64,000 bases of DNA from the NCBI GenBank assembly GCA_029948255.1, contig JALIZF010001514.1, positions 1-64,000 on the forward strand, in the 5' to 3' direction. A program made the translations under genes and the position numbers. The DNA is from Telmatactis stephensoni. Taxonomy: Eukaryota; Cnidaria; Anthozoa; Actiniaria; Isophelliidae. The notes under the pieces were generated by a model, which saw only the letters and a program-made list of their open reading frames with translations, was not told where the DNA came from and did no database searches. Positions 14,601 through 26,900 of this stretch are shown here, one piece after another. Positions within the stretch are counted from its first letter, which is position 1, and each line of letters starts with the position of its first letter.

Positions 14601-17600
14601 TGCCAAAGCAATAGATGTACTGGTTTTGCCTGCAAATGGTGAACCATGAACCACAACCGCTATTCCACGGCGATTACGTGCAGCTTTTCCTTCAGAGGAA
14701 AGGTCTATGCCAAGATATCGAGCGATTGCAGCAGATACTGGAGTGATCTCTAGCTCTCCCACGCCAAGACTACTAGCTGCATCTTAGACGAAAATAAAAC
14801 ATGAAAAGTCACATGGCTGTGAATAGACAAATTAAAGGCAGACCTCTTACCTCCCGCTCCTTCTTCGCTGCCATTGTCTTGTGCACCTGGTGTAGGGGGA
14901 ACTGTAGCAATGTCTGGAGCAGCAGCAGTGCCTTCAACAGTACCCTGAGCTTCACCACCAGCTTGAGGTCTGGCTTCATTGTCAGTCTGTGCCTTTTCTT
15001 CCTCTTCTTTTGTAGTCTGTTGCTCTAAGTAAGAATCGGTGACCTCTTTTGGAAGCTTCTCACCTGGTTGTCTTGGTGGTAATAGAATAGTGTTGTACTC
15101 GTCATAGCCTTTGACATTTCTCAACATCTGTAGTAATGTAGAGAATGGAATTAGATGATATAGAGAAATGCACTGAGGTAAATGTCTATACAAGATGGAG
15201 GGCAATTCAACAGTTATGTGTAGAATACGCATCCACCACTAAAGACCATGAAAATGTCCGAACATGGCAGGTTTGTCACTCACTTTTTCTTCCTCTAGAT
15301 ACTGTTTATCAAATTCTAGTGAGTAGAACTCGATTGGAAAGTTACAAGGGTTCTTGACTGTCAATTCCTTTTCATCTCCGTTAGAATGTGGTAGAACTGG
15401 GCCAAACTCAACCAGGGTAGAACTAAACTCTACCTTAGGTTCACAACCTTGACCCGAGGCATTGACTACAATACGACTGCTGCTCTGAGCAATACGAAGC
15501 ACCACACGTTGATTATACACAATCTGTAAAAAGTACAATCAGGTCAGTCCAAATTCTATCACTAAGTATTGGCACTAAATGGAACTACCTCTTCAGCAGG
15601 CATAAACTTGACTTGCACATTGATTCTTTGCCCTGGCTGCAGTGTACCTACTGGTGGCATGACCTCAAAATGTTTGGGTTTTGGATGCTCTGAACGGAGC
15701 TTCTTTCTCAGGTGAAGAGGAACCATTTTGTCAAACTGCAAAGAAAATATTAACAAATTTGATACAGAACGCAGAACAGAACCAAGGTAATGATTCGCTT
15801 AGAATTGAACTTCACCTTTTGCTAATATTCTTGAATTGGTTTTATAAACAGTAGCAATTAAATATATGACGCGTGATGCCTAACAAACAGCACACCGTTG
15901 CGATCGATAACTCCACAATTTTGATAGTTTTTGAACATGTTTGAAAGCTAATCTTCCAACCCAAGTTGGCCTTACTACAAACATAACAAAGATCTGGTCC
16001 TTGCTAGAGTACACCAGCCCCATTTGGGGTGATCTTCCAAATATCTCTCTGTGGAGTTACAAAGAGTGCAAGACCGATGTTCGAGAATTCTTGGACTTCC
16101 TAAGGACAAACTGAAGCGTATGCAAGAGAGGAACAACTTCAACCACCTATATTTATTTCAACAGCCTTTTGAACGCGTGCAACCATGTACCTCTCTCCAG
16201 GACAGAGACATCAACAATCATTTTTTATTTCCCTGTAAGAAACGCTGTATTTCTTTGCTAGAGTGTTTCCAATGAAGTTATTATTATCATATCTTGACTA
16301 CTATTGTGGTAACATTTTAAAGAACCAGACACAATTCAATTATCATATAACCTTGAACACAACTCTCGTTTCTCTCTCTATATATAATTATCCAGTTCCC
16401 TTGCAAGGACCTCAGCTCGCCACGCTGGTAACAGCAGTGTGTTTATCCATGCAACAGCTCCATACACATAACTTTATTCAAGTGTCAATGTATTTAGCTA
16501 ATACAAGCTAATTGGGGACAGTTGCAGAACAGTTACAGAAGTAGAGCTATTTCATGCAATGTTAAAGAAAAAGTTGCCTAAGTACAGTACCTTTTTCTTC
16601 TTTTCCTCTGGTGGTTCAGATGACCAATCACATCTAAACAACAGTGTGCGAATAAGCGTTAAAATGCATTACAAAGAGCAAAATGCAAACACGCATTCCA
16701 ACAAGGATACGTACGATTAACAGAACAACAAAACACTTTACCTGACAGGCTGGCAGTTATGTAGCTGAATGGTCATTACTTTACACTGGCCACATACTAC
16801 ACTTCCAAACTCTAAGCGATCCGTGGAAACCTTCATATCTGGCATAGTGACATTTGCCTTGAGTCTCAGTCCATACAGTGGACCACCAAGGGTCATAATG
16901 GGTACAATGGTATCCACTGGACCCAGGGAGATGTTGCTACTTTTGGGGTCAAAAGTAACCATAAACTCAATACTCTCATTGTCTGGGCTTCCAGGCAAGT
17001 TTCTTATCCTGTCCAACTCAATGTCAAACCCAGTTCCATGAAGATCCTTTTTCTCTGGAGCAAATGAGACTGGAAAGTAGCCATTATTGGTGACACGGAT
17101 AATGTGAGAACAAACAGTACCAAACACAACATAGCCAAAGTCAAGAAGATAGTTTATTGGTTTAGCCCTACAAAAAAAACGACCATTATTCACAAAGAAA
17201 ACCATACGCAATTATCAAAACGAATAAAGGATTCATACTTAGTTTTCTTTGGTTTTGCTGCCTGTTTTGTGGCTTGAAACAAAGAAGAAACTCGGGGTGT
17301 CATCTGCTGTTCTAAAGCATGATGTTCAACAATCAGTCTTTCCAATTCCATAAGAACTCTAAGGTCATCTACAGCCTGTAAAAAAATGGAGTAGGTTGCA
17401 AGATTTGCACACATCATAGAACAAGCAATAACTAATCACATGAACACGATACGATTTGCACACATCTTTTTTTAAGGTTACTTACATTAGCTGCAACCTT
17501 AACTGGTACATCATCATTGATCTTATCTTGAGTTGACCAACAATGCTTGTTCTCCAAGTTTTCTTTGGCTTGATCCACTAAGGAAGCATACCGCTCATCA

Positions 17601-17886
17601 GCCTTGTCCAAGGGAAGGTCAAACATTATACGGGGGAAAACACCCTCCCCTATCAAGGTAATTTTGTCTGGTTCAAAATGGGCCACGCGTATCTGAAAGG
17701 TATCATTACAAGAGTTAATGACTATTTAGAAAACATTTAATTTACCAAACAATGTGGCAAAGCAAAAGAAATGGATTTCCAAGTTCAGCACGTATGCACA
17801 CCACACACCAAACCTCCTCTATGATAGTGAATGAAAACAAACAAACAAACAAACAAAACAAAACAAAAAACAAAACAAAACAAAAC

Positions 17887-17917
<31 letters not shown>

Positions 17918-20900
17918 CAAAACAAAACAAAACAAAACAAAACAAAACAAAACAAAACAAAACAAAACAAAACAAAACAAAAACAAAACAAAACAAAAAC
18001 AAAACAAAAACAAACAAAAATGGAATTGAAACACTATGGTGTACTTTCCCGCTTTGCCTTAGGTTAAATAGAGGTGCCATCATTTGACTTGCATTCTTAC
18101 CTGAAAGCTTTTCTCAAACACTTTTGGAACTCCAGGTAGATACTTGATGGTAAGTGCCTGCTTACTAAATGCTGGGATGTGTCCCTTGGAAGGACTTACA
18201 TTGGGCAGACCTGGCTGTACATTGTCATCACCATTTATATTCAGAACAACAAAGTCAAAACTGACTTTACCGGTGTTGTGAAGGATAATCTCATCGACTG
18301 CGACTTGATCAAAGAGCTGTTGAATAATCAAATTAACCTCTTGTGCATTACACCTTTTTGTACAAAGGTTATCTTTTAAAGGGATCCAATTACATTAATA
18401 CTGAGGGTGTTTTCCATTTAGTTGAACCAAACAGTCAGAACGGCCAGTTGTTAAACGGTACATGTCAATTCCTAGCCCTGGCTGGAATCAGTCCTAAAAT
18501 CAGGCCATTCTGGCCGGTTGGCTCCACTAAATGAAAAACACCCTCAATGCTGGTCCTGCACAAGCAGGGAGGGGGCTGTACCTGTTTTCCATATTCAACA
18601 TTCTTCTTGTCAAAGAAATACTGTACAAGGGAAGCACTTCCTTTAAGGTGTATGTCATAGTCAGGTCCACCATAGACAGAACACCTAGCAATAGCTTCAG
18701 CACAGAGATTTGCATGCCCATAGAATGTGAACTGTAGCTTTTGTGTCTCCATAGGATGCAGTGTACTGTAGAGTGGTAGGATATCAAACACCTGTAGACA
18801 ACAAATGAAATTATGACATGCACAACAGTTAATACATACATTTTGTACTGTTGTACTTACTTCATCAATACCGATATCAAATAGAGGTGGGGCGGTTGTC
18901 GGTGGCCATGCTTCAGACTGCATGATTTGTCCCTGAGCTGACAATGGTCTGGACTGTGGCAAAGACTGTCTCGAACTACATCGAGATGAGTCTCCTTCCT
19001 TTCTCTCTATATCAGACCTTTCATCTTGGCTCCCATAGCCAATGTCTCCTATACCTATCATTCAAAAACAATTAGGGTAATTTTGACAATTGCAAATTAA
19101 TCACTTTTGCTTGTAAATGATGTACAAAACAATATTAATTAAGGCTTTCTAAGCATGCAGCTAGGCAGCTTAGCTCTTAACCTTAGCAGCTTCACCAGTT
19201 TGAACGCTTTTTGCAACGTTTTTCTAAGATGCTTAGCGGCGACCTGTTTTTGGCCATTTTAGTGTTCACGCTAGAAATTTTGACTGGGAACGCGTTCAAT
19301 CTCTACTACTAAAAACATGGTTTGAAGCGGGTCGGGGTCCGGCACTACACCTTTTGCTGTTCATTACCAGAAAATATATTTTTTTACTGTCATTAATGCG
19401 AATTTGATTTTCATTAGTGCGAAATTACATTCATTTTATAGTATCGACATTCATGTTAGTATTTATGAGATTCATTAAGGATTTTTGCATAAATAGTTCT
19501 GTTCATTACCACTAATGGACAAACATTTACATGAAAGGACACTCTTTAGCGTCAATATACAAACATCACCGTCATTCTGAATTCAATAAAGAGAATAGAA
19601 TTTCAATCATACCAGGATAGGGCTCGCATGTAAAGTTTCATTTCCATACTTTCATAACCATATCATGATAAAAGTGGAATATTCAATGTAATAAGTATAT
19701 TACTTGAACAATTAGTAGTAATCTTTTGAAAAAAAAGAAAAAAAGAAAAGAAAACGCATAGGCGTGCTGTGTGCAGAATTTGAGTACTTGGGGATTGATC
19801 AGAACATGAGAGAAGTGTTAAGAGAAGCAAGAAGCGTAGTCGAGTGCTTCTCAACGCTTCTTCAGTGTTCTGATCAATCCCCAAGTACTCTAAATCTGCA
19901 CACAGCCAGCGGGCAAGTTTTCTATTTCTCATAAAATACACCGTCGCTTTCGAGCAAATTCAGTGTTCATTTACACTGCCAATCTCGTACCCAGAGGAAC
20001 GCAGGCTCTGGGTACGAGATTGATACACTGACAAAAATTTCAAAAAGTGCGCATGCGTGCTGTGTGCATATTTAGACTAGTTCGCAGCATACAAGTCCTT
20101 TGGCCGTGTGCGTCATATGATGGTTATTTCAATTCAATATTACCTTCATCTTCATCTTTGTCGTCAATGGATATAGTACTGTCAATAAAGCACCACTGAT
20201 ACTTGACATCTATAGGACTATGATTGGTTACACTCACTACTTTGGTTACTTCTGTATCATTTAGAATACACCCAAAATCCACCTGTAAAGAGGGATATCA
20301 AGACATCATATGGTGCTCTAAGAAAATGCTGCATGGCTTTTATTACTCACCTCAGTCATCTCAAAACTTAAGTTGGGAAAAAACACTTCTCCTTTCAAAT
20401 TAACAAAGTCCTAAAAGGAGGAAGAAAATATTCTCTCAGTGCAAACTTAACAAAAGTTTAAAGCTGGTCTAATTATGTTATTCCATATACCATTTGTGGA
20501 TGGTCCTTGAATGTCACCTCAAGAAAACTCTCTGCAACGCGTGTAACACTGTCATCTTTATAAGCTGGATTGAACTGAATGAGCACAGGCACTGATTCCG
20601 AGATGGCCAAACACAGTTCCTGTAATAGATAGATTAGCTACAATTAAAATTTGTTACTGAAACTGACTTTTAACGTAATGGTTAAACGAATACCGGTCGT
20701 TCTGCCCGAGAGTCGTTCCGCCCGAAGCCACAGGTGCTGATGGTTGACAAGGACGCCAACTCAAATGAACTCAATAAGACTCGATCGTTTCTGGTCATTT
20801 CTTTAAATTTGAATTATATAAAGATCATATGCAACTATGTCACTTTCAGCTACACCATTAATAACACAGTATTTACAAATAAACTATCATCGGGCGTATC

Positions 20901-23900
20901 GACTTAGATATCGGGCGGAGTGACCTAAACTTCGGACAGAGTGACTTCGGGCGGGACGACTCTCGGGCGGAAAGACCGGTTACCGGTTAAACAACAGCAC
21001 CTGAAATACATTGTCAATAATGTACAACTGATTTGATACAAATACTTTTCTTCAAGATATAGTTCAAGAAAATACTTCAAGATAAAGATTCAAATTTTTC
21101 GAATGTTACCAACGTTTGCATAATTACGTGCATGTACTTTCAGACAAAAGTCTCGACTGAGAATTGGGCTACTGTGAAGCCAACAAAATGTTCAGAAATC
21201 TTAAAATTGAATTGGGTCCTAATCCTAACCTGCACCCTAACCCTTGACTCTGAAGATGACTTCCGCTCAGGTTGTCGAAACGTCAGTCACACCAAACAGT
21301 CCTTCACAGGACTACATCCACCCGGATGATCACATTACAAAACAATATTGTTACTTCGACAAATATTGTTACTTTGATAAACATTAACCCTAACCTATCA
21401 ACCAATTCGGGGTCAAGTCCAGACTTTTAAGACTTAAAAGTCTGATGGAGCGAGCACCTCATTATGCAAACGGTGGTCAGTCCAGATGAGATGTAAAAAC
21501 GTTTTCTTGTATCAATGTAGATTTGAAATAAGAGAATATACTTCAAACATTACTCCTTACTGTCTCAGAGGATTGGACATTAAGTGGAGCCCATCTCTTG
21601 TCTTCTACTAGAAGCTGGAAGGGCACAAAGGCCTTGAGTTTAACCATTAACGGAAGAGAAGAAACGTTTTTCATCACTACTTGCTTGGTTTCCAATTCAA
21701 GAGTGCTTTTTGGATACTAAAAAATAAGGTAAGAGATAAGAATGGATGTTCTTTGTATTTTATTTCACTTTTTTACAATCCTCTCTCACCTTCATCACAC
21801 AAAAGTTAACTTCCCTCTGTGAAAATTCCAGCAATGGATTGATAAAGTCTGCCATAATATCAACCTTCATTATCTTCTCTTTGCCAGTACTATTACCAAT
21901 AATAGCATGGCAAATCATTCTTTCTTTGATTCTTTGAGCCCTGACAAAGAACAGAACACAGGTAAACAAATTTGAAAATGAATGAAAGTTGTCACTACAA
22001 CGTAAACTTTTTAATTACAACGCCGAGCTTTCGGACAAAGTGTCCATCTTCAGGGCAAATGAAAATGTTACATTTCTCCGAAAGCTCGGCGTTGTAATTA
22101 AAAAGTTTACGTGATAGTGACAACTCTATTCATTCATGGCTTCTCCCACGTACAATGGCCTTTTAGATATAAAATTTGAAAATGTTCCATACAGTGCTAA
22201 TGTTAAATCAGAGTCATTACTTACTGGTCAGAATAGCCCTTAAGTGTAACCTCTTGGCTTTGTCCTGGATGAAGCACCATTCTATCAGGATTTAGGCTAA
22301 ATACAGGCTTTGGTGGTTCTGGAGGGGGTGGTACACCCTACAAAACCAACAACATCGATCATTACATAACATATACTTGGTAAACTCAGAACAACTGACA
22401 GTAATTGACTGCAGCTAACATTCAGTTACACACCTGAAATTTCATATCTTCTGGGTTATAATCTGATCGTTTCTTAGTCTTGAATGGATGAAAGCCTTCA
22501 GTGGTCCAGTAGATTTGTTGTGGACGTCTGCCTTTGTTTGTTAAACAGAACACCCTTGTAGATGGCTGACAGCTGAACTGTGGACCTAACTTGACAGCAG
22601 GAGCCAATGGTGGCTCACTGACTATAGTAGTACCACACCCATGTGCGATAAGGCTTACTGTCTGTACTTTGCTGTCATTGATGTTAATTGACAGTTTATC
22701 CTGAAATCTGCCAACAATCATTAGCCAGGTCATTTTTGTGAGTCTAATTGAATTAATTATAGGAAGTATAACAGCTTACTGGTAAAGAAAACGTATTTCT
22801 TGAATAAGTGGAATAAATTTGTTGATTCGCCAACATTTACTGTCAATAAACTTTTGCCAAGCTTTCTTTTTTCTTCTAGTGGGAGAAATTTAACTAACAA
22901 AACTACCCACTTAATGAGCCTTGATGATGATGATGATGATGATGATCATTGAAATTTCATAAAAGGGCCTTGCTTTTTCTTTTTCAAATATACATCATTA
23001 TACATTGTATTTGAGAATAACTGTATCCTCAGGATTACCTGATTGTATCATCAACCACTGCTGTAACATGTAGCTCAAGAACATCTTCTGGTGCTATTAT
23101 TCCTTGAGATGGTTGAACTGAGAACAGAGATTGAGGGCGTACCTAGAAAACAGAATCAAATAAAAGGGTAAATTTCATGTACACTAATCTTATACGATGA
23201 GTCAGGTGTTGTATTCATGATTTTATAACTGGACCAATATGTTTTTACTACCAAATGATCCAACTATCAAATCGTACACAGTATGTCATACCATCTCACA
23301 GGAAAACTGTGCTGGAATTAATGACTCATTTGACAGCATGACAGTCTTTGTTATTCCACTAAGTACAGGTATGGTTCCATAATCTATATGAGTTGGAGTC
23401 ACATGAACCACAGGTCCTTCCCCTACACAATGAATTTGCACTGGCTGGAACACAAAAAATGATATGAGACTATTAATGACTAGGTGTCTGGTTGATACAG
23501 TTGTTTAAGGTGATATCATATGTAAATGGTCTCTAAGACTCTACAAAGTGGATCCCTGTCAATAGTGGGTAAAAAATTGGTTGGCTAGGAGTCAGTAAGT
23601 GATAAGAAAGGTGTCAGTAAGTGGTTGGTAAGGTGACAGTAAGTGATTGGTAAGGTGTCAGGAAGTGGTTGGTAAGGTGTCAGGAAGTGGTTTGTGAGGT
23701 GTCAGGAAGTGGTTGAATTGGTAAGGTGTCAGGAAGTGGTTGGTAAGGTGTCAGGAAGTGGTTGGTAAGGTGTCAGGAAGTGGTTGGTAAGGTGTCAGGA
23801 AGTGGTTGGTAAGGTGTCAGGAAGTGGTTGGTAAGGTGTCAGGAAGTGGTTGGTAAGGTGTCAGGAAGTGGTTGGTAAGGTGTCAGGAAGTGGTTGGTAA

Positions 23901-26900
23901 GGTGTCAGTAAGTGGTTGGTGAGGTGTCAGTAAGTGGTTGGTAAGGTGTCAGTAAGTGGTTGGTAAGGTGTCAGGAAGTGGTTGGTAAGGTGTCAGGAAG
24001 TGGTTGGTAAGGTGTCAGGAAGTGGTTGGAAGGGTGTCATTAAGTGGTTGTTAAGGTGTCAGGAAGTGGTTGGTAAGGTGTCAGTAAGTGGTTGGTGAGG
24101 TGTCAGGAAGTGATTGGTAAGGTGTCAGTAAGTGGTTGGTGAGGTGTCAGTAAGTGGTTGGTAAGGTGTCAGTAAGTGGTTGGTAAGGTGTCAGTAAGTG
24201 GTTGGTAAGGTGTCAGGAAGTGGTTGGAAGGGTGTCATTAAGTGGTTGTTAAGGTGTCAGGAAGTGTTGTTAAGGTGTCAGGAAGTGGTTGTTAAGGTGT
24301 CAGGAAGTGGTTGGAAGGGTGTAAGTGGATGGTAAGGCACAATGTTGTATCAATACACAGTCCATCAACAATGTGAGTACTCACCAGCGGCTGTTCGCTG
24401 CTGCCAAATATCATAATGTAAGCAACAGTTTGTACTTCCTCTAGGAATTCAGCAGTGATTTGTAGTGGAACATCTTTGACTGACCTGGCTTGAATCACAC
24501 CCTGCAATGAACCACATGACAAAGCATTGTAAGTATGCAATAAAGCATAAGTTGTCAGTGAATAGACCTAATCACTTAAAGTGACAATGTATTTCAAATT
24601 CAGTGTCAGTGGCAAACTTCTGTGGAAGTAATTAGAGCTACACAAATTGTGTTGATGCTTGAAAAAAATTTTCATTATTGTCATGGGATTCTGAATGTTT
24701 CATACTGGTAAAAAGAAATTAAAAGTAATTATAAAATACTGTATTTCATAGAATGTGCACACTGACTGGCTAGCTACTGACAGTGTTTAACATGGCTTGC
24801 ACAAAAAATGAAACGACATGTATTTTTCAAAAACAATATTAAACAATTTCCTCCCTAAATCTCTGTACTGTGATATATAAACACAGTCTGGAAGATGCAG
24901 AGCAGTTGGTAGGTTTTCTTATATGCTGTACATCTCAGTGTGTTTATACTACAGAAACGTGTGCACATGTACAATTTGTATTGCTTAATTATAAAATAAT
25001 ATAAACTCTAGAGGACTGTCACAATGTATTGGGTAAACACTGTCATAAGAGTGATCAGATCTATTTCCAAACTGGCTGATTAATTAATGTTGCGATGTAT
25101 TTTTATTTCACTTTGTAATACCACCAGCTTTTTAGAGATTTGTCACATTGAAATGCCACATACTTGATGAAGTTTTTCAACTGATAATTATAAGATTAAT
25201 AAGGCTAATAATATGACTAGCACAGCTGTATTATGGCAATGAACTGACCTTTGGTTCTGTGCTAGAATACAGAATTGGTGTCTGATCATCAACTACCTGT
25301 TTGAATACAGTAGAACAGAATATTTTTGAATATTAAGAATATTAGAAATATGAAAATATGATTTATGATCGATATAGTATTAACTGTACACACCTGTGTA
25401 AGTAGTTCATACTTGGCAGGAAGGTCTGACTCATTAACAAGTTGTATGGGTAATTCATAGGGATGATGAATAAAGCACCGGCCATAGTTGAGGATTGGAG
25501 TATAGATAGTGATAGCTGGAACAACACACCTTAAATAAACAATAAACATTGTGTTTAGATAGTAAGACATCAGTGTTAATAATAACATGGTGAATGCACT
25601 CACTTGGCTAAGATTGGAAGTGACATGACTTCTTCTCCCACTCCCTCAATGTCTACTACCAGTGACACATCATACTTTTTGACTGTTGTTGACACGAAGT
25701 CAATCTGATGAAAATGATTCAAAATTAAACCGTCAGGTAGTCAAGAAAATGCATAAATAACTTACATCGATCTGTAACAGAATGGTACATTAACACTGTA
25801 ATATGACTGTCTTACTTTTATTCCCATTTCATTTTGTGGCTGGATTGTCCCATAAGATGGTATAACATCAAACTCTCTCGGAAGGAACATTACAGAATTT
25901 CTGGCTGTGTCAGTGATATTACTGTCAAGAAGACTTGCACTGCATGTGTTGGAATCCTCTCTAGTCCCTCCATCTGATGGAACATGCAGGTGAAACTTCA
26001 TCGGAATAAGTGAAGTATTTTTGAGTTTGAAGTGATGAGTGTTAACAAATCCTGTAAAACACAATATATTATCATTAAGAATTAAGCATTTATTGGACTG
26101 GAACACCATACTAACTATATATCATTGTATGTGGGTTGCAACTATTTATATAGGATTTGCAAACTTCTATGGGTTAATTGCTCTTGCCAAAGTCTGCACT
26201 GTTTTGTAGTGCTGTAGCAGCTGTAATTAGTTATACAATTGTTAAATGAATTGATGCAAGTGCATGCATACTCCGATACTAATTAACCTGAAAACTGCTT
26301 TCTACAGTAAATATTTGAGGATATCTCAAAAATGGAATTGTCAGAATTTTGTAAAACTGAAATATCTGATGATTTGATATAATAAAAATGATTAAGTGTC
26401 ACCATGTTCGCTTTTGCGTTACAGCTTGCTAAAGTATGAATTTTGTCTTAAAATAGGCTTGACAAATTAAAGACAGGACTTAAGGGGAAGTTTAGATGAA
26501 AAAGTAAGGATTATATTGAAAGCCAATCGACCTTTCAATTATATGTCCCAAAAATAGTCCTCTGTCAGTGTTTTCAGTCTTGTTATGATGTTTTCAAATC
26601 AGCCATAATTTTAAAGCAAATATTTCAAAAATGGTGTTTTTTATCTAAATCACAGCTAGGCTCCCATCTTGAAAATTTGAAACTTCTCTGTGTGTACGAG
26701 CTTCGAGTATAATAAAATTGTGCACAATAGAGCAATTGCAAGTACAATGCAAAAACTACAGAATTTTAATATGCTTAATATATTATTATCATGTGTTTAA
26801 TGATGCTCACCATAGGATATTGTGCCAAACTTGAGTTTGGGAACATCAAAATGAAAGGTTGGTCCAATAACTGAGCCACTGCAAAAGTAAATTGTGTATA

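Noticed and set aside
17742..18087. Phe/Cys-rich and Lys/Asn/Gln-rich frames
   Set aside because: They translate the (AAAAC)n array in HYDIN intron 32.
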